Source of the DNA: Aristolochia californica
Lineage: Eukaryota > Streptophyta > Magnoliopsida > Piperales > Aristolochiaceae
Assembly: GCA_029961685.1 (NCBI GenBank)
Contig: JARWKL010000011.1
Location: 1,924,501 to 1,988,500, forward strand
DNA length: 64,000 nucleotides
Direction of reading: 5' to 3'
How positions within the stretch are numbered: the stretch's first letter is position 1; each line of letters opens with the position of its first letter. Shown one piece after another: positions 12,442 to 23,999 of this stretch. The translations under genes were made by a program, and so were the position numbers. The notes beneath the pieces were generated by a model. The model was not told the origin of the DNA, made no database searches, and was given only the letters and a program-made list of their open reading frames with translations.

Positions 12442-14200
12442 ATGAGGGGAGTGAATAACAGTGTTGAGACGATAAATGCTGCTGCGACTGCGATCATCAC
12501 TGCGGAGAGTCGAGTCCAACCGGATACGGCTCAGGTGAGTTGGTAGATCGGATTTTTCTTTTCGTTTTTTGGGTGTTTCTGTTTAAAGATTTGGATGGGA
12601 TCGTTTCAGTATTTTCTAGTGTTTGTGTTCTGTTTGCGGAAAATTTGGTAATTTGATTTGGCAGTAGAATCGAATTTAACATGTTTTTTCGAGTGATTGA
12701 TTGAAGTTTGGCTAGGAAGTTCGAGATCGGTGTGATTTTAGTTGTTGGAGTTGAGTTTTTGTCTGAAATTTTGATTTTTGGGGCTAGATAGTGGCGAAAC
12801 GAGATCTGGTTGCGTGAGCTTATGAGAGTTTGCTGTTGATGGTCGTAAAACAGAATGTTTATGCTTTGTGATGATCCATTATCTTCCTGTTTTGGGAAAT
12901 TATTTCATTATTGTTTGCTCAACTGGGTCTGGGTTTCTGAAAATCTTTGGATTTGTTGCAGAAGAGAAGATGGGGTGGTTGTTGGAGTATATACTGGTGT
13001 TTTGGATCCCAGAGGCATACAAAGCGTATTGGCCATGCTGTTCTAGTTCCTGAATCAAATTTACCTGGGCCTGCAGGACCTGCTGCTTCTGATAGTTTAC
13101 CTCACCAGTCATCTCTTGTCTTGCCCTTCATTGCTCCTCCTTCTTCCCCTGCTTCTTTCCTCCAATCTGAGCTTCCATCTGCCACCCAGTCCCCTGCAGG
13201 ATTACTATCTTTCACATCTCTATCTGCCAGTGTCTATTCTCCCCGTGGACCTCAGTCTATATTTGCTATTGGTCCCTATGCCCATGAAACTCAGCTTGTC
13301 TCACCTCCTGTATTCTCAACCTTCACTACTGAACCCTCCACAGCCCCACTAACTCCTCCACCTGAGCCAGTCCATCTCACCACTCCCTCATCCCCTGAAG
13401 TTCCTTTTGCTCATCTTCTGACCTCACTGGAATCCAAACAGAAGTCTCGTGAAGTTTGTAGACAGTTTCTTTCGTCGCAGTATGAGTTCCAATCTTACCA
13501 GTTGTACCCAGGGAGTCCTGTTGGCCACCTCATTTCCCCTAGCTCTGCAATTTCTGGTTCAGGCACTTCATCTCCCTTCCCTGATGTCGAGTTCCAGTCC
13601 AGCAGTTGTTCTTTTCCTACTTTCTCCTCGGGTGGTCCACCCAAACTTCTCAGCATTGAGGGACTCTCGTTGCGCAAGTCCATTCACAAAGATAATGCCA
13701 AACCTGTAGGCCCTGAGAGCTTAGAAGATCAAATATCTGCAATTGCATCTCTTGCCAATTCAGAGAATGGAGCCCAAAATGAAGAACTCATTATAAGCCA
13801 CAGGGTCTCATTCGAGTTGAGTGGCGATGCGATTGCTAGCTGTTCAGCAAAAAAGGAAGACAGTGGAGAGGAGTCCATATCTGAACTGAAGTCAGTTCCT
13901 GTAGATGTCGAAGCAGAAGGAGATGATCCATCCACAGATGCAAAGAATGCTACAGAGTGCGACCAGACTTGTGGGTCCTCAAAGACAACAGAGGAGGGAG
14001 CATCAGCACATGTAAAAGCCCGGGGCCAACAACCATCGTTTGGAACTTCTAAAGAGTTCAACTTTGACAACTCAGATGGAGCATCCGTGGAGCCATCAGT
14101 TGGGTCAGATTGGTGGGCTAACGAGAAAGTTATAAGCACACAACCAGAAAAAGGGGCCAACTGGTCCTTCTTCCCAATGATTCAACCTGGTGTCAGCTGA
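12442..14200 (+). CDS. Hydroxyproline-rich glycoprotein family protein (Pro/Ser-rich, function unknown)
   Basis: Exon 1 is 12442-12534 (donor CAG/gtgagt), exon 2 is 12962-14200 (acceptor gttgcag/AAGAGA); together 443 residues. The N-terminus reads MRGVNNSVETINAAATAI, then a Trp/Cys-rich block (RRWGGCWSIYWCFG) and GHAVLVPE; further conserved blocks are GPYAHETQLVSPPVFS, PPPEPVHLTTPSSPEVPFA, LYPGSPVGHLISP and a C-terminal DWWANE with NWSFFPMIQP. This block order and length match the plant family represented by Arabidopsis At5g52430/At4g25620, which carries the 'hydroxyproline-rich glycoprotein' label. I see no signal peptide, so a cell-wall glycoprotein role is doubtful; the name reflects composition. 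The biochemical function is not known to me. The 3' end of this gene has a decayed duplicate at about 15010-15105. Confidence 0.9.
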
Positions 14201-14599
14201 GGGGTTGATGCAATCCTGCTTCCTATGACTCATGATGAGATGAATTCATCAGCAGTGTCTACACATCAATCCAGCTCAGGCCAATGAAGCTCACAAGCTA
14301 CAACACAGCTCGGAGGTAGCCAAGAAACCGGTGGAGTTTTTGTAGCTCATCCTCCTCACCTGAAGCTCCCTTGAATGAGGCCAGCATAAATATTTCTTGC
14401 CTCCGTATGTGTTTCTCCCAGTTCCCTCTATTAGCATTACTTTGAAAGAATGCTTGTTCTCTTTCTCTTTACATATATGGGTGGTAATGCGGTCAATTTT
14501 ACTACATCTGTATGGGCTGTACATGACGATATATACAATTGTTGGTAGATCTCTCTAAGAACAGAAAATTAAGCTGAATATGATCTATGTATTCGATCG

Positions 14600-15130
14600 G
14601 TCCGCCGTGGTCAAGAATTTTTATTTATTTTTAGGGTGGGGGGTAATGAAAATGAATTTTTCTTGATTATTTCTTAGGTGACGACACATTCTAAGTGGAA
14701 TACAGTGCCTCATAAGATCCTTTATGATGCTATTAAACCCAGACCAGATTGGTCGGTCGAGCCTAAATTGATCAATTGGACTTGGTCCTCGTTTTTGGTT
14801 AACACATTATGAGACCCAAAAGTAAGTTAAAATTCAGCTGGTAAACTAATTGAAAAACCTGATCAACCATGTCTTTCGTCAATACAGAGGAATTCTCTAG
14901 GGGTGGAGCCTCTACCTTCTTTGCCATCAACAATGACAAGGTTGGGACTCCTCCATTGATGACACCAATAATGAGGGGGGTCACAACCTCTCTTCTTCAC
15001 CTGAATAACACCTGAATCCATTAAAACTTCCCAAGGAGTTCAAATTTGACAACTGAGCATCGGTGGGCTAAGGAGAAAGTTACCTGTCATATGATTCATG
15101 ATGAGATTATTCTGGTGAACATAGGAGTGA
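14600..15130 (+). pseudogene. Intergenic DNA with decayed duplicate of the 3' end of the upstream gene
   Basis: The stretch 15015-15105 repeats, in the same order and strand, words from 14041-14240 of the Pro/Ser-rich gene: 'aaggagttcaaatttgacaac' matches its KEFNFDN codons, 'ggtgggctaaggagaaagtt' its WWANEKV codons, and 'atgattcatgatgagat' its 3' UTR. Intervening bases are deleted, leaving no open frame. It is a short, old tandem duplication remnant with no sign of function. Confidence 0.7.
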
Positions 15131-17750
15131 TGCAAACCACTCGAGTGGTGGTCGGGAGGGCTTAAGAACTAAGTTATCGTGGGAGGAAGGAACAACCCTA
15201 GCAATGTGGGACTAAAGTCAGAATAATTATAAAAAATTCGACTGTATAAATATAATCTAATTATTTATATGTTCATAAAAGAGAGTGGGAGGAGACAACC
15301 AATCTCCTCCCTCTTTGCTAAGGAAATAAGAAAAACAAAGGAAAATAAAACAATTAATTATTAAAATATAAAAATTTGAAACAAAAAGGAAAAATATAAT
15401 TAATGTTACTAAGTAATTAGATAATTAAGTAATTACTCATGTTCAATTAAAATATTGATTAGTCATTTCATTAAATAGGTCAATTGATCGGCTAATAAGC
15501 ATAAATCATCCTGTAATTTATTATTATTTTAATTAATCAATAATTATTCAACCAATAAATGTATTAATTATCAATTATTTAACTAGTATTAGTCGCAGTC
15601 AAATAGTATGTTATTCTAGTTGTCTACACTGACTCCATTAATCATATTAATAAAATTAATTAATTATATAATTTAGTAACTACTACTTGTTCTGTTAAAT
15701 AATTGATTATTTTTTACATTAAATAGGTCAATTGGCCGGTTAATTAGCATAAATCATTGCTTACTTGATTAGTAATTATTCAAATAGTAAATGTATTAAT
15801 TACCAATTAATTAACTAGTATTAGCTGTCATTAGAAAGTATGTCATTCAACACCGGATAATTTACACATATAAATTATTTTTTAATATATTTTATAGTAG
15901 AAACAACATGAGTAAGGACATCCATAAAACTCAAGTACTTCATGATATAATATTACAATAACTTGAAAAATGAACTTTCAACTACCATATCATGGAAGGG
16001 GATAACTAGAAACCAAAAATTATAGATGTAATCATAGAATTTAAAGATACAATCAACTAATTTACCGTTATATTATACATCGATGATGAAGCTACGATTT
16101 AGATATTGTGTACATAGGTTATACCCTGATGTATGTTGTTACGATGTAATGTAGCTAGGATCGACTAAACCTTGCTTCTAATGGAGGGCTCCTAACAACA
16201 TATAGACAAAAGTAGGAAAGATTTTGTCATAGATGAAGAGGAAAGATACAAAGTTAGGAGGTGTATTCCATACATAATGTTATTTGAAGTCACAAACTAA
16301 AATTTTAAACATAAAAACAAATATGTTTGCCAATGTTCTTTGTTAATTTGCTTTCTATTGTTGATAGAATCTTAATCCAATTAAATTACAAAAGTACATC
16401 ATTGATCGTGTCTTTTTGGAGCTTCAGTTCTCCAACATTTTTGAACCATTTTATCAAGAACACCACATTTTAGAATAATGTATCTAATGCAACATCACTT
16501 TTTCCTTTGGCTTTCAAGTCAATATTCATGGCTTATGTCTTCCTCATGCAAGGCTTTGATGAGGCATCAACAAGTTTTTCAAATGGGTCCTAACAATAAC
16601 AGGTTAAATAAGGGTTGGGAGTAATTGGAATTTGGAACACTAATAAACAAATATATTTATTATGGCTGCAATGGCTAGTCCTACAATCACTTTAGAGTGT
16701 TAAATGGGATTTAGTCCTCAATGTATATGGAACAAATATATCTATCTATATATGATTGTCATCTCTCAATGGAGGAAACTCGACCCATGATCTAAAACTA
16801 AATAAGTCACAAATCTAAAATAAAAAATAAAAAAATTCTAGTGCCTCTAAGGAAGCTTCACCATATTGATGCATTCACTATCATAATTGATTTTGAGTCA
16901 CCCTCAACCATAAAAAGGGTAGAAAATCATAGTAGATGTGCAAACCATAATGCTAGACTAAAGTTCATTGGAAATGGAGTCTGGGTACCCATTGAACCTA
17001 CAAAATACCATGCAAGACTAAAACAACCATCAAATTTCAATTTGCTCTCACACTAATCAAGGGGTATGCACAAGAGTGTGGTAGTTGAGAAAAAAGACAA
17101 GCTATTTATGGTTATAATATAATGTACTTTTAGTGCTTAGATGTATATTGCTTACTTCACTCGATCGCCCTAATATAAATGGGAGAATATATATGAAAAT
17201 TCTTATTTATGTAATCCCTTCCTTGAGTAGTCTACCCCCTTTCTAATTTTTTTTGGCTTTGCTACGAGGACTCCTAACCATTTACTCAATCTAAGTTTGT
17301 TGCATTTAATCCAAAGCTAACTGTAATCTTTGTAATCTTAAGAACTTCATGTTTTCTTTTCCTATTAACAAAGATAGATAGGATCAATGGGAGAGAAAAG
17401 AAAGAAGGGGAGAAAGGGATTTTCCATTGTTTGGAAGGATAAAATTCTAAGAAAGAAAAAATGGAGAGAAAGCTCATTTCTCTCCTAGTTGTGGGATTTT
17501 CTTTCCAAAATCAAGGGATTCAAGGAAAAAATAAAAGAGAGATAAAGAAGAGAGAAACTTTTATCAGGCTCCCCTCTTTGTCCCCCTCTTCGTCGTCTTC
17601 TTTCTTCCTCTCCCTCTTACCCACTTAGGTTATGATATTTTTCAACAATTTATAACCTCCAATAGTGCATGTGATGACGTTTCTCCTTTTTCTATTTCCA
17701 TTTCTTCAATGAACATCAAAACAAGAGAAAATGTCACTTGGTACACTCCC
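15131..17750. other. AT-rich intergenic region with a diverged direct repeat
   Basis: No gene seen. Two diverged direct copies of an about 200-bp AT-rich segment lie at about 15412-15620 and 15665-15860 (shared words: ttaaataggtcaattg, attagcataaatcat, aaatgtattaatta, aactagtattag). The short open frame at 16841-17056 has no recognisable domain and I do not call it a gene. Confidence 0.6.
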
Positions 17751-17949
17751 ATACAGTTAGACTAAAGTAGTGATGAGGAAACCAAGGATGGCTAAACCAT
17801 CCACCCCTTGCCTATAAATAGAGGCCGATAGTACTCCAGGAAATGGGAGTTTTTGGAAGAGGACATTTATTGGAAGATTTCTAGTTGAGGATCAAACTCT
17901 GCCAAAACAACTAGTGACTAGATTGAAAGATAGAAAGTTTACAAAACTC

Positions 17950-18500
17950 GTTAGAACTCTAGACCAGAAAACAACAAAAAACACTTTCAAATCCTTGCAG
18001 AGCTTTTAATTGGTATGGCCAAGTGGGCCGTTGCTTGTTTGTTACAAAGTGAAAGAAAAGGTTGTAGGTAAGGAGATATCTATTCCATATGTTAAGTCCC
18101 AGAATCAGTTGGCAGATATCTTCACTAAAGCTTTGGGCCGGAGCCACTTTAAATTGATTTGTTCTAGGCACTCATGACATCGATGCTCTAGCTTATGGGG
18201 GAGTTTTGACGAGTATCTTATTTGACCTTTTTTTTTTTATAATTCTATGGTTGGGTTTTTAGTTTTCTTTCTTTTAAAAAATTATTTTTTAAAAATAACT
18301 ATCGAGTATTGTAATATGATATCATTGTATTTGATCAGTGATTGAACTTAGTTGACCTGCATTTAACCAATGATTAGGCTGAGTTTTATAAATGTGGTAT
18401 TTCCCAAGTTGATCCCTCTATATTGCCCTTTAAATTTGAACTATTGTCAATATGCTAGTCTATTTTCTCTCAAACATTTAGCACAAAGGGATTGATAACA
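17950..18500 (+). mobile_element. Ty1/copia retrotransposon 3' remnant (RNase H end, polypurine tract, start of LTR)
   Basis: At 18049-18177 the plus strand encodes the typical copia pol C-terminus (…EISIPYVKSQNQLADIFTKALG…KLIC), then a stop, then a polypurine tract TATGGGGGAG (18196-18205) and a TG start of a probable 3' LTR at 18209. Upstream coding sequence is frame-broken. The sequence at 17812-17830 (ccttgcctataaatagaggc) looks like an LTR promoter and may belong to the same or another element. The LTR end is not clear; about 18500 is a guess. It lies just downstream of the aspartic protease gene. Confidence 0.8.
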
Positions 18501-18644
18501 AGGACATAATGCATATATAAATGATCTAGCTTTCAAAACATCAAAATATTATGAAATTAATGCAGACAATTATCTACCCTTTCATACTACATTAGAAGAT
18601 TGACCTCGTTTTAACTTCAAAGGATGATCATATTAATGACTTAA

Positions 18645-21046
18645 TTAAGTAAGATGCTCAACTTCTAAAGACGAGCATGGTAGACTTGAAATCTTGTTAC
18701 ACTCTGAAGGAATCCATCCAATTCGCTGCTTTTCATTGTCATAAATCACCATCAGATTTTGCATCGATACATCTGAACAAGTAAGATTTGTTATTTGAGT
18801 GTCATATCAAAATAACTATAGATATTACAAAATGGGAAGGTTTTACCTCCAAAAATGTTGTGATCAGTTAGCCCAAATTCAGTGCCATTGAGGACTCCCA
18901 AGCACACGTTGCCTTGTGACTAATAAACAAATCACATGAATTAGAATATACTTGTTTAGCTAAAAATCATTAAAATATGACATAAATACCCCATACATCT
19001 AGGTTTCATATTAATAATTAAATACCCATGTAATATCAGTCAAATAATCACAAACTCTTGTTATTAGATTCCATTAATTTCCTATATTGTGACATAAAAA
19101 TGTTAAAAAAAAAAAAAACTCTTGCATGAATGAATGATACAATCACTTGCAAATGTGTCCCAAATGAAATAGTATGATATCCTCACATTCTTTGTACATG
19201 ATGTGTATCCTATGAGTGTAAGTCACAAAAAAGACCGAAAAAGACTCGTGTGGTCTCATTCATGGCAAATACTATCACCTATATAGCGATTTTTCGCTCG
19301 GTTATATTCAAGTTTCTATATATAACATATGCATCATGAAGCATAGAAACTTATATGTCATCTACTAGTTCTAGTCTTTTTTTTTTTTTTTTTTGAACCA
19401 GACATCTCAAAAGATCAATATTAATAGAAAACAGGGAACTAGGAAGGATCTTAGTGTCTATTTGATATTTTAAGATTATGTAGAGAGTTAACCTAAAATT
19501 TGTTCATACCGAGATGATAAGATAACCTTCAGGGGGTATTGTCAGCTGCGTCTCCTTCCCAAAACTCAGCTCAAAGGAGCTGAAGTAATTCTCGACTTCA
19601 GCAACGTTTTTGAACGGTCTGGAGCCCTTCATACACAGTGGAAGCGTGTCATCGTCTTCGGATAGCGTAAATTTTCCGGTTATATCGATTTCCACCTGAA
19701 ACAATCAGATAAAAAACACAGTTCTGATCAGCCATGTGAGAGATGTCTGCGAAAACTTTCAACATTAATCCGATTCACTCACACTTGCTAGAACTGCCTC
19801 GTAAGCTCTCCCACTGAAGTAAGTGTAGGTGCTTCCGCTGTCAAAAACCACGGTTAGCCCGTCCACCGTCGGTGATGACTTTCCGGCGGTGAGATTTGCA
19901 GGTCCCGGGGAGTAGCTGCCGCTAACGGAAAGAGTAGTGAGAAACCCAGTTACTTAGAAAGATAGGTCTGTCGTGTTAGTTTCAAAGATACTGAAGAGCG
20001 CTTACAAGGGAAGAGCTTGTGTTAATGGCGCCCAGGTGACTCCTCCGGGAATTATTTCATCTCCGAAGAAGATGTATCCTCCACCGTTTCCGCCAAAGCA
20101 GTGGCCTATGAGGTTGGTAGTTAATCTCAGATTACGGAGCTGCGAGGGAATGCTGATTTTGCCGCCACCCATACCGAGAACTCCGTCTCCCTTCGGTAGC
20201 GTACTAAGAAAATCTCCTCTTTGGTCGTATCCGCACCTGCAGACAGAAATGGAGAGGACCAAGGAACAGATGATTTAGTAATTGTTTAATTCACGATTCG
20301 ATTAATGAAAGCAGCGCTTTTGTTTACCCGATTGCAAGATCAGGTCGGAGTTTGCTTCCGTTGGAGAGAAAGAGAGAGAAAGAGTCATGGACAAGGACCC
20401 CCAGGGAGGAGTCCCCGTCTGCGTAGACAATGTGGTAATCGCACTGGTCTTCTGGGTTTTTGCGTCTGTAACGGCGGGGGAATTGCAGGTTCAGACAGTC
20501 TGCGTCGTCCCTCTTCACGATGTTCTGCTTCTTGGGTTTGTAGAGGGGATGGGGAAGGTTCTGTGGAAAATATTAGAACGATGAGTCGAGGAGAAAGAGA
20601 AAGAAGAAGAAGGAGAAGAAGAAGAAGAAGAAGATCAAGAGACCGGGGAGCAGCTGACGCAGGGTGCATCGCATTGGAGCCAGGTGAGATCACTGCCACT
20701 GTCAATGTCGAGGAAGTAAGGTTTCGGGGGATTGCCGATTTCAACTGTAACATAGTAAAATCTGCATTCCGTAGATCGACTCCATTACATAGGTTGAATT
20801 GCAGAAGAAATTAAGAAAGAACCCGAGCTTGAATTGCAACAGAAATCAACTGAAATTCTGGTTCGAGAAATAGAAGTAAACATACCCTTCTGGGTACACA
20901 TTTCCGTGGAGTTCAAAGATGGCTGTCGAAGAACATGGGTTGGACGGCTTCCTCTTCATATCAAGCAGATGCAGCTCCCTGGAAGCAACAAAGACGAGAC
21001 TGAGCGAGAAGGAAAGCACCAGGGGGAGCACCAAACTCAGAGTCAT
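18645..21046 (-). CDS. Aspartic protease ASP1-like (nepenthesin-type pepsin-like protease, family A1)
   Basis: Eight exons on the minus strand keep frame throughout: 21046-20886, 20761-20644, 20560-20328, 20236-20006, 19921-19783, 19695-19510, 18919-18847 and 18772-18645, total 422 residues, normal for this family. Residues 1-22 form a signal peptide (MTLSLVLPLVLSFSLSLVFV). The first catalytic motif is DIDSGSDLTWLQCDAPC (Asp74), the second FDSGSTYTYF (Asp275). Other hallmarks are CDYHIVYADGDSSLGVL, CGYDQ, DGVLGMGGGKISIPSQL, GHCFGGNGGGYIFFGD, NVCLGVLNGTE and the C-terminal MVIYDNEKQRIGW. Secreted or vacuolar endopeptidase activity is inferred from the family. The start is the first ATG followed by a signal peptide; an in-frame GTG upstream was rejected. 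Oddities: the first motif is DSG where plant relatives usually have DTG (still a permitted active-site form), and the exon 2 donor gtctct is weak. An (AAG)n/(CTT)n run lies in intron 2. Confidence 0.93.
20587..20634. repeat. (AAG)n-rich microsatellite in protease intron 2
   Basis: Purine-only AAG/AGG trinucleotide stretch. On the transcribed strand it is a CTT-rich polypyrimidine tract ahead of the acceptor at 20561. Translated on the plus strand it gives the spurious Arg-rich run of a long open frame that I reject. Confidence 0.85.
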
Positions 21047-21381
21047 CGTCGCATTGCTCGCAGGCGTTTCTTTCTTCTCTTGTTTCACGTATAAATGTAC
21101 CTACGAAAGGAGGAATTAGGGTCTCAGAAACTCTCGGTGTGAATCGTCTTATCTGGTTCCTCAAAAGGGGTCTACCCAAGTCTATGCATCTTCTACCTTT
21201 TTTCTTGATTGGCCTGAAGGTACGTCGAACAGCAAGAAAGATGAAAATTTCTGAGCAAGGATCCCCAATAGACATGGCTTTGGCCCTTTGCCGTTTCAGA
21301 AATTTCCAGGAAAGTGAGAGAGAGAGAGAGGTAGATTTCTTTATGTTTTGAAATGGTTTTCAATTGTTCCCTCTTATACAG

Positions 21382-23985
21382 GTGAGTAAAACTATTATTT
21401 TGCACGTGAATAAGTCTTATTCATATTCTATCTTATTGAATCGATAAGAGTACAACTTGATACTTTGTTTGGAATAGCAAATCCCAGCTTCTTAACTTGT
21501 AGAACAAACTTACTTGTTTGGCAAGAAAGAAAGGATGAAGTGGTTAAAGACTATCTCTGGTCTCTCTTTTTCTTTTTGAAAGTGGTTTAAATAATTATTG
21601 CCTAGCTTTTTGATAACTTCTTAAATGAGTAGATTATAATAGATGAAAGCATTATAGTAGGGTGCACTTGTGCCACTATGAATCCCTAGAAAAATGAAAA
21701 AAAAAAAAAAAAGTTGATCAAATTTTTAGGTGTTTAAGTCAGTTTTATTGGATAAAAAATTTCTAATAATTCTTGAATCAAAGCAGAGGGTAGAACTATA
21801 AAGTTTCTTGAGATTTGTCTTAGCATGGGATTGTAAACTAACTTCCTTTATTTGTGAGAAATCAACATGAACAAACATTCCACCTCATATTGAAATTGAT
21901 ATGTTATACAAACACTTATCTAAGATTGAGATGAGACTCAAAACCCCTAATTAAAAGTGAGTAGAACCAATATTTTGCACGTGAATAAGTCTTATTCATG
22001 TTCTATCTTATTTAATCGGTAAAAGTACAACCTGGTACTTTGTTTGGAACAACAAACCCCAACTTTGGTCGAACAAACTTACTTGTTTGGCAAGAAATAA
22101 AGGACGAAGTAGTTAAAGACTATCTCCGGTCTATCTTTTTCTTTTTAAAAGTGGTTTAAATATTGTCGCCTAGCTTTTTATAAATTCTTAAATGAATGGA
22201 TTATAACAGATGAAAGCATTATAGTAGGGTGCACTTGTGCCACTGTGCATCCATAGAAAACATGTAAAAATAAAAAATAAAAAAATTAGTTGATCAAATT
22301 TTTAGGTGTTTAAGTTAGTTTTAGTGGATAAAAAAATTCTAATAATTCTTGTATAAACATAGCGGGTAGAACTATAAAGTTTCTTGAGATTTGGCTTAAC
22401 ATGGGATTGTAAACTAACTTCCTTTATTTATGTGCAATCCACATGAATAAACATTCCATCTTATATTGAAATTGATATGTTATACAAAAATCTATCTTAG
22501 ACTGAGATGAGACTCGACAACCCTAATTAAAGGTGAATAGAACTAATATTTTGCACGTGAATAAGTCTTATTCATATTCTATCTTATTTAATCGATAAAA
22601 GTACGATCTGGTAGTTTGTTTGGGACAACAAATCCTAGCTTTGTAACTTGGTCGAACAAACTTACTTGTTTGGCAAGAAATAAAGGATGAAGTCGTTAAA
22701 GACTATCTCCAGTCTATCTTTTTCTTTTTGAAAGTGGTTTAAATAATTGTTGCCTAGATGTTTATAACTTCTTAAATGAGTAGATTATAATAGATGAAAG
22801 CATTATAGTAGGGTGCACTTGTGCCACTATGAATCCCTAGAAAAATGTAAAAAAAAAAAAAAAAAATTGATCAAATTTTTAGGTGTTTAAGTCAGTTTTA
22901 TTGGATAAAAAATTTCTAATAATTCTTAAATCAAAGTAGAGGGTAGAACTATAAACTTTCTTGAGATTTGTCTTAGCATGGGATTGTAAACTAACTTCCT
23001 TTATTTGTGAGAAATCAACATGAATAAACATTCTACCTCATATTGAAATTGATATGTTATACAAACATTTATCTAAGATTGAGATGAAACTCAAAACCCC
23101 TAATTAAAGGTGAGTAGAACCAATATTTTGCACATGAATAAGTCTTATTCATGTTCTATCTTATTTAATCGGTAACAGTACAACCTGGTACTTTGTTTGG
23201 AACAACAAACCCCAACTTTGGTCGAACAAACTTACTTGTTTGGCAAGAAATAAAGGACCAAGTGGTTAAAGACCATCTCTGGTCTATCTTTTTCTTTTTA
23301 AAAGTGGTTTAAATATTGTCGCCTAGCTTTTTATAAATTCTTAAATGAATGGATTATAGTAGATGAAAGCATTATGGTGCACTTGTGCCTGTGTATCCAT
23401 AGAAAACATGTAAAACTAAAAAATAAAAAAATTAGTTGATCAAATTTTTAGGTGTTTAAGTTAGTTTTAGTTGATAAAAAATTTCTAATAATTCTTGTAT
23501 CAAAGAAGAGGGTAGAACTACAAAGTTTCTTGAGATTTGGCTTAACATGGGATTGTAAACTAACTTCCTTTATTTGTGTGCAATCCACATGAATAAACAT
23601 TCCATCTCATATTGAAATTGATATGTTATACAAAAATCTATCTCAAACTGAGATGAGACTCGACAACCCTAATTAAAGGTGAATAGAACTAATATTTTGC
23701 ACGTGAATAAGTCTTATTCATATTCTATCTTATTTAATCAATAAAAGTACAACCCGGTACTTTGTTTGGAACAACAAACCCTAGATTTGTAACTTGGTCG
23801 AACAAACTTACTTGTTTGGCAAGAAATAAAGGATGAAGTGGTTAAAGACTATCTCAAGTCTATCTTTTTCTTTTTGAAAGTGGTTTAAATAATTGTTGCC
23901 TACCTTTTTATAACTTCTTAAATGAGTTGATTATAATAGATGAAAAACCAAATTTTTAGGTGTTTAAGTAAGTTTTAGTGGATAA
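21382..23985. repeat. Tandem array of about 575-bp units with alternating two-unit higher-order structure
   Basis: Unit starts are 21382, 21957, 22533, 23110 and 23679; four units of 569-577 bp and a fifth truncated at about 23985 by an internal deletion. Units 1, 3 and 5 share one set of variants (for example ttgtaactt before the ggtcgaac word in 3 and 5; the tail ccactatgaatccctag in 1 and 3). Units 2 and 4 share another set (accccaactttggtcgaac, taaattcttaaatgaatgg). The order is therefore A-B-A-B-A'. Every unit begins with the motif tTGAATAAGtCTTATTCA, an almost perfect dyad, next to CACGTG (lost to CACATG in unit 4). No coding potential is seen. The array starts about 335 bp upstream of the protease start codon. 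Confidence 0.93.
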
Positions 23986-23999
23986 TTTTTTTTTTACTG

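Noticed and set aside
13729..14160. 143-codon minus-strand open frame
   Set aside because: Antisense shadow of the Pro/Ser-rich gene's second exon.
20305..20814. 169-codon plus-strand open frame with a long arginine run
   Set aside because: It lies antisense over protease exons 2 and 3 and an AAG microsatellite; the Arg run is a translation of that repeat.
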